A program made the translations under genes and the position numbers. Below the pieces are notes generated by a model. It did no database searches. It saw only the letters and a list, made by a program, of their open reading frames with translations, and was not told the DNA's origin. Shown in pieces: positions 33,200 through 41,432 of a stretch of 64,000 bases of DNA. Location: contig SNWL01000005.1 in assembly GCA_004362315.1 (NCBI GenBank), positions 372,001-436,000 of the forward strand. Reading direction: 5' to 3'. Within the stretch, counting starts at the first letter, position 1; the number at the start of each line of letters is the position of its first letter. The DNA comes from Mycobacterium sp. BK086 (GTDB lineage: Bacteria; Actinomycetota; Actinomycetes; Mycobacteriales; Mycobacteriaceae).

Positions 33200-34071
33200 A
33201 CGAGATCCTCGGTACCGAGTGCCTTGGTGTAGAGCAGCACGCCGACCAGGATCAGCGCCATCAGCACGAAGCTCAGCGCAGCGGCCACCGGATAATCCTT
33301 GACCACCAGGAACTGCTTCTGAATGACGTTGCCGATCATCCTGGTCTGAGTACTGCCCAGATAGTCGGCGTTGATGAAGTCACCGACCGACGGAATGAAG
33401 ACCAGCATGCTGCCGGCCAGCACACCCGGCATGGCCAGCGGCATGATCACCTTGCCGAACATCCTGCGGTTGGTGGCGTACAGATCGCGGGAGGCCTCCA
33501 GCAGGCGGGCGTCGATCTTCTCGAGGCTGACGTACAGCGGCAGGATCATGAAGATGATCCAGTTGTAGGTCAGGCCGCCGACGACCGCCCAGCCGGTCGA
33601 CAACAGGCGCCCTTCGGACGGCAGCAGACCGACCGTACCCAGCGCGTGGACCACCCAGCCGTCGTCGGCCAGGATCGTCTTCCACGCCAGCGTGCGGATC
33701 AGGAACGTCACGAAGAACGGCAGGATCACCAGACCCAGCAACAGGTTCTTGAAGCGGCCCGCCTTGAACGCGATCACGTAGGCCAGCGGGAAAGCCAGCA
33801 GCACGCACAGCACGGTCGCGGCCAGCGCGTACCCGAACGAGCGCAGGATCTGGTCCTGGTATTCGGTCAGTGCCTCACCGTAGTTGCCGAAATCCCACGC
33901 AAACGTGAGCGTCGGCAGATAGATCGAGCCGCCCATCTCCGACAGCGACGTCCGCAACAGTGACACGAACGGCACCACGTAGAAGACCCCGAGGTACGCG
34001 AGCGCGGGCAGGATCATCAGGTAGGGAGCGATCTTGCTCCGCTGCCGGTTGCTACTGGCTACTCCCGCCAT
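33196..34071 (-). CDS. Polyamine-type ABC transporter permease, PotB-like
   Basis: 291-residue permease with six helices and an EAA loop with ARLLEASRDLYATNRRMFGKVIMPLAMPGV near 180-210. The long periplasmic segment after the first helix (SLLRTSLSEMGGSIYLPT) is usual for PotB proteins. It starts three bases after the potD-like stop and overlaps the PotC-like start, giving tight coupling. Confidence 0.88.
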   Translation of the reverse strand: MAGVASSNRQRSKIAPYLMILPALAYLGVFYVVPFVSLLRTSLSEMGGSIYLPTLTFAWDFGNYGEALTEYQDQILRSFGYALAATVLCVLLAFPLAYVIAFKAGRFKNLLLGLVILPFFVTFLIRTLAWKTILADDGWVVHALGTVGLLPSEGRLLSTGWAVVGGLTYNWIIFMILPLYVSLEKIDARLLEASRDLYATNRRMFGKVIMPLAMPGVLAGSMLVFIPSVGDFINADYLGSTQTRMIGNVIQKQFLVVKDYPVAAALSFVLMALILVGVLLYTKALGTEDLV

Positions 34072-34074
34072 GCG

Positions 34075-35259
34075 TCAGCCGCCGGTGACTTCGGCGTACG
34101 CCTTGTTGAACTCGTCGGTCTGCTCGTCGGTGAGCGCGGCCCAGGTCTTCAACTTGTCCAGCGTGGCCTTCGGCGGGTTGATCAGCGGGTTGGTCGCCAG
34201 GCCCGGATCGATCTTATTGAGCTCGTCGGTCATGTCCGAGAGCACCGGCACGTACTGGGTATGCGCGATCAGCTTGGCGTAGTTCGCCCGATCGTAGACG
34301 TAGTTGATCCACGCTTCGGCGGCCTTCTGGTTCTGCGTGGTGTAGGGGATCACCATCGTGTCGACGAACGTCGTGCCACCCGTCTCGGGCACCACGAACT
34401 TGAGGTCCGGGTTGTCCTTCTGCAGCTGCACCACGTCACCCGAATAAGCCTGGGCGATAACGACATTGCCGGACGCCAGGTCGTCGGCGTAGTCGTTGCC
34501 GGTGAACCGGCGGATCTGACCGGCATCCTTCTGCTGCTTGATCAGGCCGACGGCCTTGTTCACGCCGTCGCTGGTCGGGTCCTCCACCGAGCTGCCCTGC
34601 GACAGCATGATCATGCCGAGGCCGTCCTGCGTGTCGGCGAGCAGGCTGATCTTGCCCTTGAACGCCGGATCCCAGAGGTCGTCGATCTTGGTGATGTCGC
34701 GACCGGTCGCCGCCCGGTTGTAGGCCAGCGCGGTCATGCCGGACATGTACGGCGCACTGAACTTGCGGCCCGGGTCGGCCTTGGCGTTGAGGAGGTCTTC
34801 GCGCATGTTCTTCTTGTTGGTCCAACGGCTTTCGCTGATCCCGTTGAGCCAGCCGAGTCCGTTGAGCCGGGCGGCCATGAACTGGGTGGGCACCACCAGA
34901 TCGGCGCCGATGTCCTGCTTGCGCGACAGCGGCTCCTTGTTCTTGGCGAACCACTCCTCGTTGTCGTTGTAGTCCTCTTTGTAGTCGACGGTGATCCCGG
35001 TTGCGGTCTGGAAGGCCGCGACGAAACCGTCGGCCATGTACAGCGGCCAGTTCGAGATGCGCAGTTTTCCGGTGGCGGGGGAGCCGTCGTCCGACGGGGT
35101 GGCGGGTCCGCTCGAGCTGCTCTTGTTATCGGACTTGCCACACGCGGCGAGGAAGGACGGTCCCAGCACCAGCGCGGCTGCGGCGGCGGCACCGCCGCCG
35201 ATGAAGCGGCGCCGGGAGGACAGCGAAGCGAGGATCCGGGGGTCGATCTCTGTGGCCAT
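34075..35259 (-). CDS. Polyamine-type ABC transporter substrate-binding lipoprotein, PotD-like
   Basis: 394 residues from ATG 35259. The N-terminus has a twin-arginine style signal (SSRRRFIGGGAAAAAALVLG) ending in lipobox LAAC, so export as a folded lipoprotein is likely. The mature protein follows the PotD type-2 fold: LRISNWPLYMADG, KEDYNDNEEWFAK, GADLVVPTQFMAARL and VVPETGGTTFVDTMVIPY. Acidic residues such as those in EDYNDNEE and the ETGG region would coordinate polyamines. Exact ligand unproven. It lies between the ATPase and permease genes of the same operon. Confidence 0.9.
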   Translation of the reverse strand: MATEIDPRILASLSSRRRFIGGGAAAAAALVLGPSFLAACGKSDNKSSSSGPATPSDDGSPATGKLRISNWPLYMADGFVAAFQTATGITVDYKEDYNDNEEWFAKNKEPLSRKQDIGADLVVPTQFMAARLNGLGWLNGISESRWTNKKNMREDLLNAKADPGRKFSAPYMSGMTALAYNRAATGRDITKIDDLWDPAFKGKISLLADTQDGLGMIMLSQGSSVEDPTSDGVNKAVGLIKQQKDAGQIRRFTGNDYADDLASGNVVIAQAYSGDVVQLQKDNPDLKFVVPETGGTTFVDTMVIPYTTQNQKAAEAWINYVYDRANYAKLIAHTQYVPVLSDMTDELNKIDPGLATNPLINPPKATLDKLKTWAALTDEQTDEFNKAYAEVTGG

Positions 35260-35327
35260 GTGCCGTAGTGCCTTTCGTTTGGGGGAAGTTGGGTCGATGA
35301 ACGGGCGTGGCGCGGAGTCGGTCCGGT

Positions 35328-36449
35328 TTACGAGTCGTCGAGCATCTCTTCGAGGTCTTCGGTGGTCGGGATGTCGGCCGCGGGCAACACCAGCGACGCG
35401 TCGGGGGACCAGGCCACGAACACATCGTCGCCGGGGCGCAGCAGGGGCAGGTTCTGCTCGGGCCCGACATGGGCCAGGATCGGGGAGTCGTCGGCGGCGG
35501 CCATCGACAACCGCAGCACCGGCCCCTGGAAGGTCAGGTCGACCACCTTGGCGGCGACGGTTGCGACGTCCCCGGTGGGCTGTTCCATCGACACCCGAAC
35601 CCGCTCGGGGCGGACCATCAACGTGGCCTGGCCGCCGGGCTCGATGGTGGTGTCGCCGGGCTTGGCCTTGAGCGTCGTGCCGAGGACGTCGACCTCGACG
35701 TAATCGCGGTTGGTGCGGCCGGTCTGGCGGCCGTGCCACAGGTTGGCCTGGCCGATGAAGCCGGCCACGAACACCGTTGCCGGGCGGTCGTAGATATCGG
35801 TCGGGGTGCCGATCTGCTCGACGTTGCCCTGGTTCATGACCGCGATCCGGTCGCTCATCGTGAGCGCTTCCTCCTGGTCGTGCGTCACGTAGACGAACGT
35901 GATGCCGACCTCACGCTGAATGCGTTTGAGCTCGAACTGCATAACGTGACGCAGCTTGAGGTCCAAGGCGCCGAGTGGCTCGTCGAGCAGCAGGGCGCTG
36001 GGGTAGTTGACCAGCGCCCGGGCCAGGGCGACGCGCTGCTGCTGACCGCCGGAGAGCTGGGCGGGCTTGCGCTGGGCGAAGTCGGTGAGCCGGACAACCT
36101 CGAGCATCTCGTCGACGCTCTTCTTGACCGTCGCCTTGTCCTTCTTCTGGCTGCGCGGTCCGTAGGCGACGTTGTCCCACACGGTCATATGCGGGAACAG
36201 GGCGTAGTGCTGGAAGACGGTGTTGACGTTGCGTTTGTGCGGAGGGACCCGTGACACGTCGACGCCCTCGAGCCGGATCGCACCTTCGGTGGGCTGCTCG
36301 AAGCCGGCAATCATGCGCAGGGTGGTGGTCTTCCCGCAGCCGGACGGGCCGAGCATGGAGAAGAACTCGCCGGCGCCGATGGAGAAGTCGGCGTCGGTGA
36401 CGGCGACGTAGTCCTCGAACCGCTTGACGACGTGGTCGATCTCGATCAC
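35328..36449 (-). CDS. Polyamine-type ABC transporter ATP-binding protein, PotA-like
   Basis: 373 residues from GTG 36449. Walker [10 protein letters not shown] near 34-42, Q-loop [11 protein letters not shown], signature LSGGQQQR near 137, Walker [12 protein letters not shown] and the His switch [10 protein letters not shown] are all present, followed by a C-terminal TOBE domain ([10 protein letters not shown]...). It energises the PotB/PotC permeases. The frame stays open upstream, and a CTG at 36524 lies seven bases after a consensus AAGGAG, encoding [19 protein letters not shown]. The true start may therefore be that CTG, adding 25 residues. Confidence 0.9.
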   Translation of the reverse strand: MIEIDHVVKRFEDYVAVTDADFSIGAGEFFSMLGPSGCGKTTTLRMIAGFEQPTEGAIRLEGVDVSRVPPHKRNVNTVFQHYALFPHMTVWDNVAYGPRSQKKDKATVKKSVDEMLEVVRLTDFAQRKPAQLSGGQQQRVALARALVNYPSALLLDEPLGALDLKLRHVMQFELKRIQREVGITFVYVTHDQEEALTMSDRIAVMNQGNVEQIGTPTDIYDRPATVFVAGFIGQANLWHGRQTGRTNRDYVEVDVLGTTLKAKPGDTTIEPGGQATLMVRPERVRVSMEQPTGDVATVAAKVVDLTFQGPVLRLSMAAADDSPILAHVGPEQNLPLLRPGDDVFVAWSPDASLVLPAADIPTTEDLEEMLDDS

Positions 36450-36531
36450 GGGCGCGCCGGTGGTGCGCTTGGATCCGGGTTTCCCGGTGGTCTGCTGGGT
36501 GGCGGTGGCGCCGGTCTCGGTCAGGGCCCGT

Positions 36532-36537
36532 CTCCTT
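36532..36537 (-). promoter_or_regulatory. Consensus ribosome site ahead of an in-frame CTG for the PotA-like gene
   Basis: AAGGAG on the minus strand, then seven bases, then CTG at 36524-36522, in frame with the ATPase. The annotated GTG at 36449 has no ribosome site. This position supports a CTG start, which gene-calling programs normally do not consider. Confidence 0.5.
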
Positions 36538-36589
36538 AAGTCCCGCGGGCCGACGAGCAGTGCGACCTGTCGACCCCGCTCCTAAACGA

Positions 36590-36626
36590 TTGCGGATTTG
36601 CGTGCTCTTCGCAACCGATTCCGCAA
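36590..36626. promoter_or_regulatory. Inverted repeat upstream of the potA-like operon
   Basis: TTGCGGATTTGCG (36590-36602) faces CGCAACCGATTCCGCAA (36610-36626). The outer TTGCGGA/TCCGCAA and inner TTGCG/CGCAA pairs are complementary. It lies about 65-100 bases before the likely CTG start and could be an operator or leader hairpin. The rest of 36450-36746 shows no convincing gene. Confidence 0.4.
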
Positions 36627-36746
36627 CGAAATATGAATTCTTCGATGGAATCGCTCGTCAGGACCCGGGTAAGGACACGGCTTTCGATAGAACGGGATCG
36701 CTGGCCGGGGCGGCTCAGGCCGTTGATGGACGGATCGTATCGCCGT

Positions 36747-37889
36747 TCAGGCTGTTGTGAGCCCGCGTGCGATAACCAGTCGCTGGATTTGGTTGGTTCC
36801 CTCGAAGATCTGGGTGATCTTGGCTTCCCGCATGTAGCGCTCGACGCGGTAGTCGCGGGTGTAGCCGACACCGCCGAGCACCTGAACGGCGTCGGTGGTG
36901 ACCTTCATGGCGGCGTCGGTGGCCACCAGCTTGGCGACGCTGGCCTGTTGCGAATAGGGCCGGCCGGCATCGCGCCGCCGTGCGGCATCCAGATAGGTGG
37001 CCCGCGCGCTGGCCACCGCTGCGGCCATGTCGGCGAGCAGGAAGCCGAGTCCCTGATGGTCGATGATCTTGCGGCCGAACGTCGTTCGATCGTTGGCGTA
37101 TGCGCACGCCTCGTCGAGCGCGGCCTGCGCGATCCCGACGGCCACGGCCGCGATGCCGAGCCGGCCCGAGTCCAGCGCACTGAACGCGATCTGTAGACCC
37201 TGCCCCTCGGCGCCGATCCGGCGTTCGGTGTCGACGAGTGCGTTGTCGTAGAACGCCGACGTCGTCGGGATCGCCGAGAGCCCCATCTTCTCCTCGGGCT
37301 TGCCGAAGCTCAGTCCGGGCAGATCGCTCGGCACCAGGAAGCAAGTGATGCCGCGGGAACCTTCGCCCGTGCGGGCGAACAACGTGTAGAAGTCGGCCCG
37401 CCCGCCGTGGGTGATCCAGGCCTTCGAACCGTTGACGACGTAACCGGCATCAGTCGGCGTGGCTTTGCACTGCAGCGCGGCGGCATCCGAACCGGCCTGC
37501 GGTTCGGACAGGCTATAGGCGCCGATCTGCTCACCCGAGAGCATGCCCGGCAGCCAACGCTCGCGCTGCGCATCGGTACCGAACGCGAGCAGGGGATTGC
37601 ACGACAGGCTGTGCACGCTGACCGCGACCGCGACCGCGGCCCAGCGCGCGGCGATCTCCTCGAGCACTTGCAGGTACACCTCGTAGGGCTGACCGCCGCC
37701 GCCCCACTCTTCGGGCTGGGGCAGGCTCAGTAGCCCGGCTGCCCCGAGCTGGGCGAACACGCCTTCGGGATAGGTCTCGGTGCGCTCGTGCTCGTCGACG
37801 ATCGGGCTGAGCACCTTGTCCCCGATGTCGCGGGTCAGCGCGATCAGATCCGCGGCGTCCTGGTCGGGGAGGAGGCGATCGACGGGCAT
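36747..37889 (-). CDS. Acyl-CoA dehydrogenase
   Basis: 380 residues from ATG 37889, preceded by AGAGG at eight bases. FAD enzyme catalysing alpha,beta-dehydrogenation of an acyl-CoA. Family signatures: YSLSEPQAGSDAAALQC near 140 (FAD/substrate), WITHGGRADFYTLFART, and near the C-terminus QVLGGVGYTRDYRVERYMREAKITQIFEGTNQIQR, whose Glu in FEGTNQIQR is the usual catalytic base. Chain length or steroid preference cannot be told. It is divergent from a TetR gene across a dyad operator, so repression by that regulator is likely. A FadE number cannot be assigned. Confidence 0.9.
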   Translation of the reverse strand: MPVDRLLPDQDAADLIALTRDIGDKVLSPIVDEHERTETYPEGVFAQLGAAGLLSLPQPEEWGGGGQPYEVYLQVLEEIAARWAAVAVAVSVHSLSCNPLLAFGTDAQRERWLPGMLSGEQIGAYSLSEPQAGSDAAALQCKATPTDAGYVVNGSKAWITHGGRADFYTLFARTGEGSRGITCFLVPSDLPGLSFGKPEEKMGLSAIPTTSAFYDNALVDTERRIGAEGQGLQIAFSALDSGRLGIAAVAVGIAQAALDEACAYANDRTTFGRKIIDHQGLGFLLADMAAAVASARATYLDAARRRDAGRPYSQQASVAKLVATDAAMKVTTDAVQVLGGVGYTRDYRVERYMREAKITQIFEGTNQIQRLVIARGLTTA

Positions 37890-37916
37890 GGGCGGGACCT
37901 CTCGATGGATACTCAA

Positions 37917-37948
37917 AATAGTACTGAATTACATTTACCAGTACTATT
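37917..37948. promoter_or_regulatory. Perfect 10-bp-arm operator between acyl-CoA dehydrogenase and TetR genes
   Basis: AATAGTACTG (37917-37926) and its exact reverse complement CAGTACTATT (37939-37948) are separated by 12 bases and fill most of the 65-base divergent gap. This is a strong candidate binding site for the adjacent TetR protein, controlling both genes. Confidence 0.65.
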
Positions 37949-37954
37949 ACGCGG

Positions 37955-38539
37955 ATGGCTACCCGCACCCCTCCGGCGTTCGGGACCCGGCGCCGCGGTG
38001 AGTTGTTCGACGCCCTGCTGGAGCTGTTCCTTGCCGAGGGCTTCGCGCAGGTGACCCTCGATGACATCGCGGCGCGGCTGCGGTGTTCAAAGGGGACGCT
38101 GTACACCCTGGCCGGCAGCAAGGAGCAGCTGGTGCACGCGGTCACCGTGCACTTCTTCCGGCGCGCGACCGACGACGTCGAACACCGCGTCGCACAGGTG
38201 GACGGCGCACGTGAGCGCATCACCGCGTACCTCACCGCCGTCGGCACCGCACTGGAGGTCGCCTCGGACCAATTCATGGCAGATCTGGACGGGTTCGCGC
38301 CGGCTCGGGCGGTCTATGAGCAGAACACCGCGATCGCGGCCCGCCGGGTCAGCGAACTGATCGCCGAAGGGGTTGCCGCACAAGAGTTCCGGGATGTGCA
38401 TGCCGTGTTCGCCGCGGATCTGGCCGCGGCCATGATGGTGCGAATCCAGCAGGGGACCGTGCGGTCGGCGACCGGCCTGGACGACGCGGCCGCGTATCGC
38501 GAGCTGGCCGCCATCCTGACTGCAGGCATCGCCACCTGA
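37955..38539 (+). CDS. TetR-family transcriptional regulator
   Basis: 194 residues. The helix-turn-helix at about 12-60 contains GFAQVTLDDIAARLRCSKGTLYTLAGSKEQLVHAV, and the C-terminal domain is helical. The start ATG at 37955 is seven bases after the dyad at 37917-37948, consistent with autoregulation. The neighbours, an acyl-CoA dehydrogenase (divergent) and an SDR enzyme (convergent), suggest an acyl-CoA or other lipid-derived ligand; this is inference. Confidence 0.87.
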   Translation: MATRTPPAFGTRRRGELFDALLELFLAEGFAQVTLDDIAARLRCSKGTLYTLAGSKEQLVHAVTVHFFRRATDDVEHRVAQVDGARERITAYLTAVGTALEVASDQFMADLDGFAPARAVYEQNTAIAARRVSELIAEGVAAQEFRDVHAVFAADLAAAMMVRIQQGTVRSATGLDDAAAYRELAAILTAGIAT

Positions 38540-38540
38540 A

Positions 38541-39347
38541 TTACATGTGGGCGCCGCCGTCGATGCGAATCTCGGTGCCCGAGACGAAGTAGGCGTCCGG
38601 GCTGCCCAGCATCGCGACAACGTTGGCGACCGCGTCGGGCTTGGCGAACATCTCGCCCTTCGGGAACGGCAGCAGCGGAGCGACCCGGCCGAACAAGCTG
38701 TAGTCGACGTCTTCCGGCAGGCCGGGGCCGACGCTCTGCTTCGACTCGCCGGTGCCGTCGGTCATGCCCGACGAGATCGACCCAGGCTGCACCGAGTTGA
38801 AGCGGATGCCGTCCTTGGCGAACTCGGCAGCCAGGGCGTGAGTCATGGCCTGCACGCCGCCCTTCGACGCGGCGTAGGCCGACATATAGGGGTGCGCGAA
38901 GCCGGCCGATGTCGAGCTGAAGTTCACGACAGCCGGGGCAGTTCCGGCCCGCAGAGCCGGAATTGACTCGCGCGTCACCAGGAAAGTGCCGACCAGGTTC
39001 ACCCGCAGCACCTGCTCGAACGCGGCGAGCGTGGTGTCGAGAAAGTGGTCCGAGCGCAGGATGCCGGCGACGTTGACCAGTGTGTCGAGGCCGCCGAGGG
39101 TGGAGATCGCTTCACCGACACCGGTTTTCACCGACTCCTCGTCGCCGACATCGACGACGACCGTGGTCAGCCGGTCGCCGGCGTCGGCGGCCTTGGCCGT
39201 CGTGTCCTTGAGGCCTGACTCGCTGACATCCGCGGCCACCACCCGGCCGCCTTCGGCGAGAATCCGCAGTACACAAGCCTGTCCGATGCCGGAACCGCCG
39301 CCGGTGATCAGGACTCGACGATCGGTATAACGCTGCAAGGTCGACAT
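38541..39347 (-). CDS. Short-chain dehydrogenase/reductase (SDR)
   Basis: 268 residues, the classical SDR size. NAD(P) motif TGGGSGIGQ at 15-23, an acidic residue in VVAADVSESGL, NVAGILRSD near 93, catalytic Ser in NFSSTSAGFAHP and the YxxxK pair in YAASK near 156. It ends with the usual GGAHM. Substrate unknown; it lies between a lipid-type TetR/acyl-CoA dehydrogenase pair and the mce operon, so a lipid or steroid alcohol is possible. It is convergent with the TetR gene, two bases apart. Confidence 0.9.
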   Translation of the reverse strand: MSTLQRYTDRRVLITGGGSGIGQACVLRILAEGGRVVAADVSESGLKDTTAKAADAGDRLTTVVVDVGDEESVKTGVGEAISTLGGLDTLVNVAGILRSDHFLDTTLAAFEQVLRVNLVGTFLVTRESIPALRAGTAPAVVNFSSTSAGFAHPYMSAYAASKGGVQAMTHALAAEFAKDGIRFNSVQPGSISSGMTDGTGESKQSVGPGLPEDVDYSLFGRVAPLLPFPKGEMFAKPDAVANVVAMLGSPDAYFVSGTEIRIDGGAHM

Positions 39348-39677
39348 GACGGGTCGGCTCCTGTGTCGGGTCGGGATGGGCCTCGATCATTGTGGGCCGT
39401 GATCCGCTGCGCGTGAGGGTGATCCCGCTGACCGGGAACCGGTCGCCGACCCGGTCGGTCGGCAGGCCAGTCTTCCACCCGTGACTCCACTGCGGGCAGC
39501 CTCCCGAATCCTGACTGCCCCAAGAGAGTCGACTACAGAGCGGCGGAAAACGAGACACTTGAGCCCTTGTCGTCTCGAACAGATCGAAAGAAACACCGAC
39601 ACCACCAGTCACAGGTCCCGATTGCCGAGATTCGCTACCGCACGGGCGGTAAGTGCACTAATCTGCGTTGGCGTCGT
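39348..39677. other. Gene-free region before the mce operon
   Basis: About 330 bases between the divergent SDR and yrbE genes. No credible reading frame is seen on either strand; short open frames are GC artefacts. It should hold the SDR promoter and distal mce control elements. I see no strong hairpin. Confidence 0.5.
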
Positions 39678-39691
39678 TGAAACACGTTCCA
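39678..39691. promoter_or_regulatory. KstR-type operator upstream of the mce operon
   Basis: TGAAACACGTTCCA fits the published mycobacterial KstR consensus TNNAACNNGTTNNA at every fixed position. It ends 34 bases before the yrbE start at 39726. KstR represses cholesterol-catabolism genes, including mce4, until a steroid-CoA ligand is present. A single match in one promoter can occur by chance, but position and gene type support it. Confidence 0.6.
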
Positions 39692-39725
39692 GTTTTGGAC
39701 CGGTTTGTGCCATGACGCTGGGGCG

Positions 39726-40568
39726 ATGAGCACGACGACGTTGGAGGTTCAGAAGACACCCATGACGAATCGCACAGCAGATCGTTGGTCGCCGGGCATC
39801 TCGCTCAAGAGTGCGTCGGGTCCGATGCAGGCCATTGGTGGCTTGTTCGCGATGTCGGCTGACGCGGTGCGGTTTGTGTTCCGCAAGCCGTTTCAGTGGC
39901 GGGAGTTTTTGGAGCAGTCGTGGTTTGTGGCGCGGGTGTCGTTGGCGCCGACGTTGTTGGTGGCGATTCCGTTCACGGTGTTGGTGTCGTTCACTCTGAA
40001 CATCCTGTTGCGGGAGTTGGGTGCTGCGGACCTGTCGGGTGCTGGTGCTGCGTTTGGTGCGGTCACGCAGGTGGGTCCGTTGGTGACGGTGTTGATCGTG
40101 GCCGGTGCGGGGGCGACGGCGATGTGTGCGGATTTGGGGTCGCGCACGATTCGTGAAGAGATCGACGCGATGGAAGTGTTGGGCATTAATCCGGTGCAGC
40201 GGTTGGTGACTCCGCGGATGCTGGCCTCGGGTCTGGTCGCGTTGCTGCTCAATAGCTTGGTGGTGATCATCGGGATTTTGGGTGGTTACGTCTTCTCGGT
40301 GTTCGTTCAGGATGTGAACCCCGGTGCGTTCGCTGCCGGCATCACGTTGTTGACCGGGGTGCCCGAGGTGATCATCTCCTGTGTCAAGGCGGCGTTGTTC
40401 GGGTTGATCGCGGGCCTGGTGGCCTGCTATCGGGGGTTGACGATCACCGGTGGTGGCGCCAAGGCGGTCGGGAACGCGGTCAACGAGACGGTGGTGTACG
40501 CGTTCATGGCCCTGTTCGTGGTGAACGTGGTCGTCACGGCCATCGGTATCCGGATGAGCGCGCGGTAG
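39726..40568 (+). CDS. yrbEA: YrbE-type ABC permease, first of the mce operon
   Basis: About 280 residues from ATG 39726; GTG 39705 and ATG 39762 are alternatives. MlaE/YrbE permease with about five helices. Conserved features are FVFRKPFQWREFLEQSWFVARVSLAPTLLVAIPF, the GAGATAMCADLGSRTIREEIDAMEVLGINP coupling segment (about 135-165) and a C-terminal GGGAKAVGNAVNETVV. With YrbEB it forms the membrane channel of a lipid/steroid importer, fed by the MceA-F complex and powered by an MceG ATPase not in this window. Codon use here is richer in GGT, GCT, TTG and GTG than in the downstream mce genes. Confidence 0.93.
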   Translation: MSTTTLEVQKTPMTNRTADRWSPGISLKSASGPMQAIGGLFAMSADAVRFVFRKPFQWREFLEQSWFVARVSLAPTLLVAIPFTVLVSFTLNILLRELGAADLSGAGAAFGAVTQVGPLVTVLIVAGAGATAMCADLGSRTIREEIDAMEVLGINPVQRLVTPRMLASGLVALLLNSLVVIIGILGGYVFSVFVQDVNPGAFAAGITLLTGVPEVIISCVKAALFGLIAGLVACYRGLTITGGGAKAVGNAVNETVVYAFMALFVVNVVVTAIGIRMSAR

Positions 40569-40571
40569 ATC

Positions 40572-41420
40572 ATGGCGTCGTTGAATGCGTTGTATCCGCG
40601 TATCGCGCGGCAGGTGCGCCGTCCGTTGGGGACGTTCAGTCGTATTGGTGATCACACGATTTTTTATGGGCGGGCGATCGCGGGGACTCCGCACGCGACC
40701 ATCCATTTCCGCAAGGAGATCATCCGGCTGATCGCCGAGATCTCGATGGGTGCGGGCACGCTGGCGATGATCGGCGGCACCGTGGTGATCGTCGGGTTTT
40801 TGACGCTGGCTGCCGGTGGCACCCTGGCCGTGCAGGGCTACAGCTCACTGGGCAATATCGGAATCGAAGCGTTGACCGGCTTTTTGGCTGCGTTCATCAA
40901 TGTGCGCATCAGTGCCCCGGTGGTGGCCGGGATCGGCCTGGCCGCCACGTTCGGTGCCGGGGTGACCGCGCAGTTGGGGGCGATGCGGATCAATGAGGAG
41001 ATCGACGCCCTGGAGTCGATGGGTATCCCGCCGGTCGAATACCTCGTCAGTACTCGCATTGTTGCGGGCATGGTCGCCATCACCCCGCTGTACTCGATCG
41101 CGGTGATCTTGAGTTTCGTGGCGTCGCAGTTCACGACGGTGGTGTTGTTCGGTCAGTCCGGCGGTTTGTATGACCATTACTTCAATACGTTTTTGAATCC
41201 GATCGACCTGCTGTGGAGTTTCTTGCAGGCGGTGTTGATGGCGATCACGATCTTGTTGATCCACACCTACTTCGGTTACTTCGCCACCGGCGGCCCCTCC
41301 GGGGTCGGGGTCGCGGTCGGTAACGCGGTGCGGACCTCCCTGATCGTGGTCGTCTCGGTCACCCTGCTGGTCTCCCTGGCCATCTACGGATCCAACGGCA
41401 ACTTCAACCTGTCCGGATAG
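40572..41420 (+). CDS. yrbEB: YrbE-type ABC permease, second of the mce operon
   Basis: 282 residues. Features matching the first permease: FYGRAIAGTPHATIHFRKEIIRLIAEISMGAGTL, GAGVTAQLGAMRINEEIDALESMGIPP (coupling helix) and GGPSGVGVAVGNAVRTSLI. It starts three bases after yrbEA and is the partner half of the importer channel. The next gene, mceA, follows after 12 bases. Confidence 0.93.
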   Translation: MASLNALYPRIARQVRRPLGTFSRIGDHTIFYGRAIAGTPHATIHFRKEIIRLIAEISMGAGTLAMIGGTVVIVGFLTLAAGGTLAVQGYSSLGNIGIEALTGFLAAFINVRISAPVVAGIGLAATFGAGVTAQLGAMRINEEIDALESMGIPPVEYLVSTRIVAGMVAITPLYSIAVILSFVASQFTTVVLFGQSGGLYDHYFNTFLNPIDLLWSFLQAVLMAITILLIHTYFGYFATGGPSGVGVAVGNAVRTSLIVVVSVTLLVSLAIYGSNGNFNLSG

Positions 41421-41432
41421 CCGAGGAGCCCG

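Noticed and set aside
35307..36254. 315-codon plus-strand frame opposite the PotA-like gene
   Set aside because: Antisense to complete ABC ATPase motifs; His/Asp/Val-rich shadow frame.
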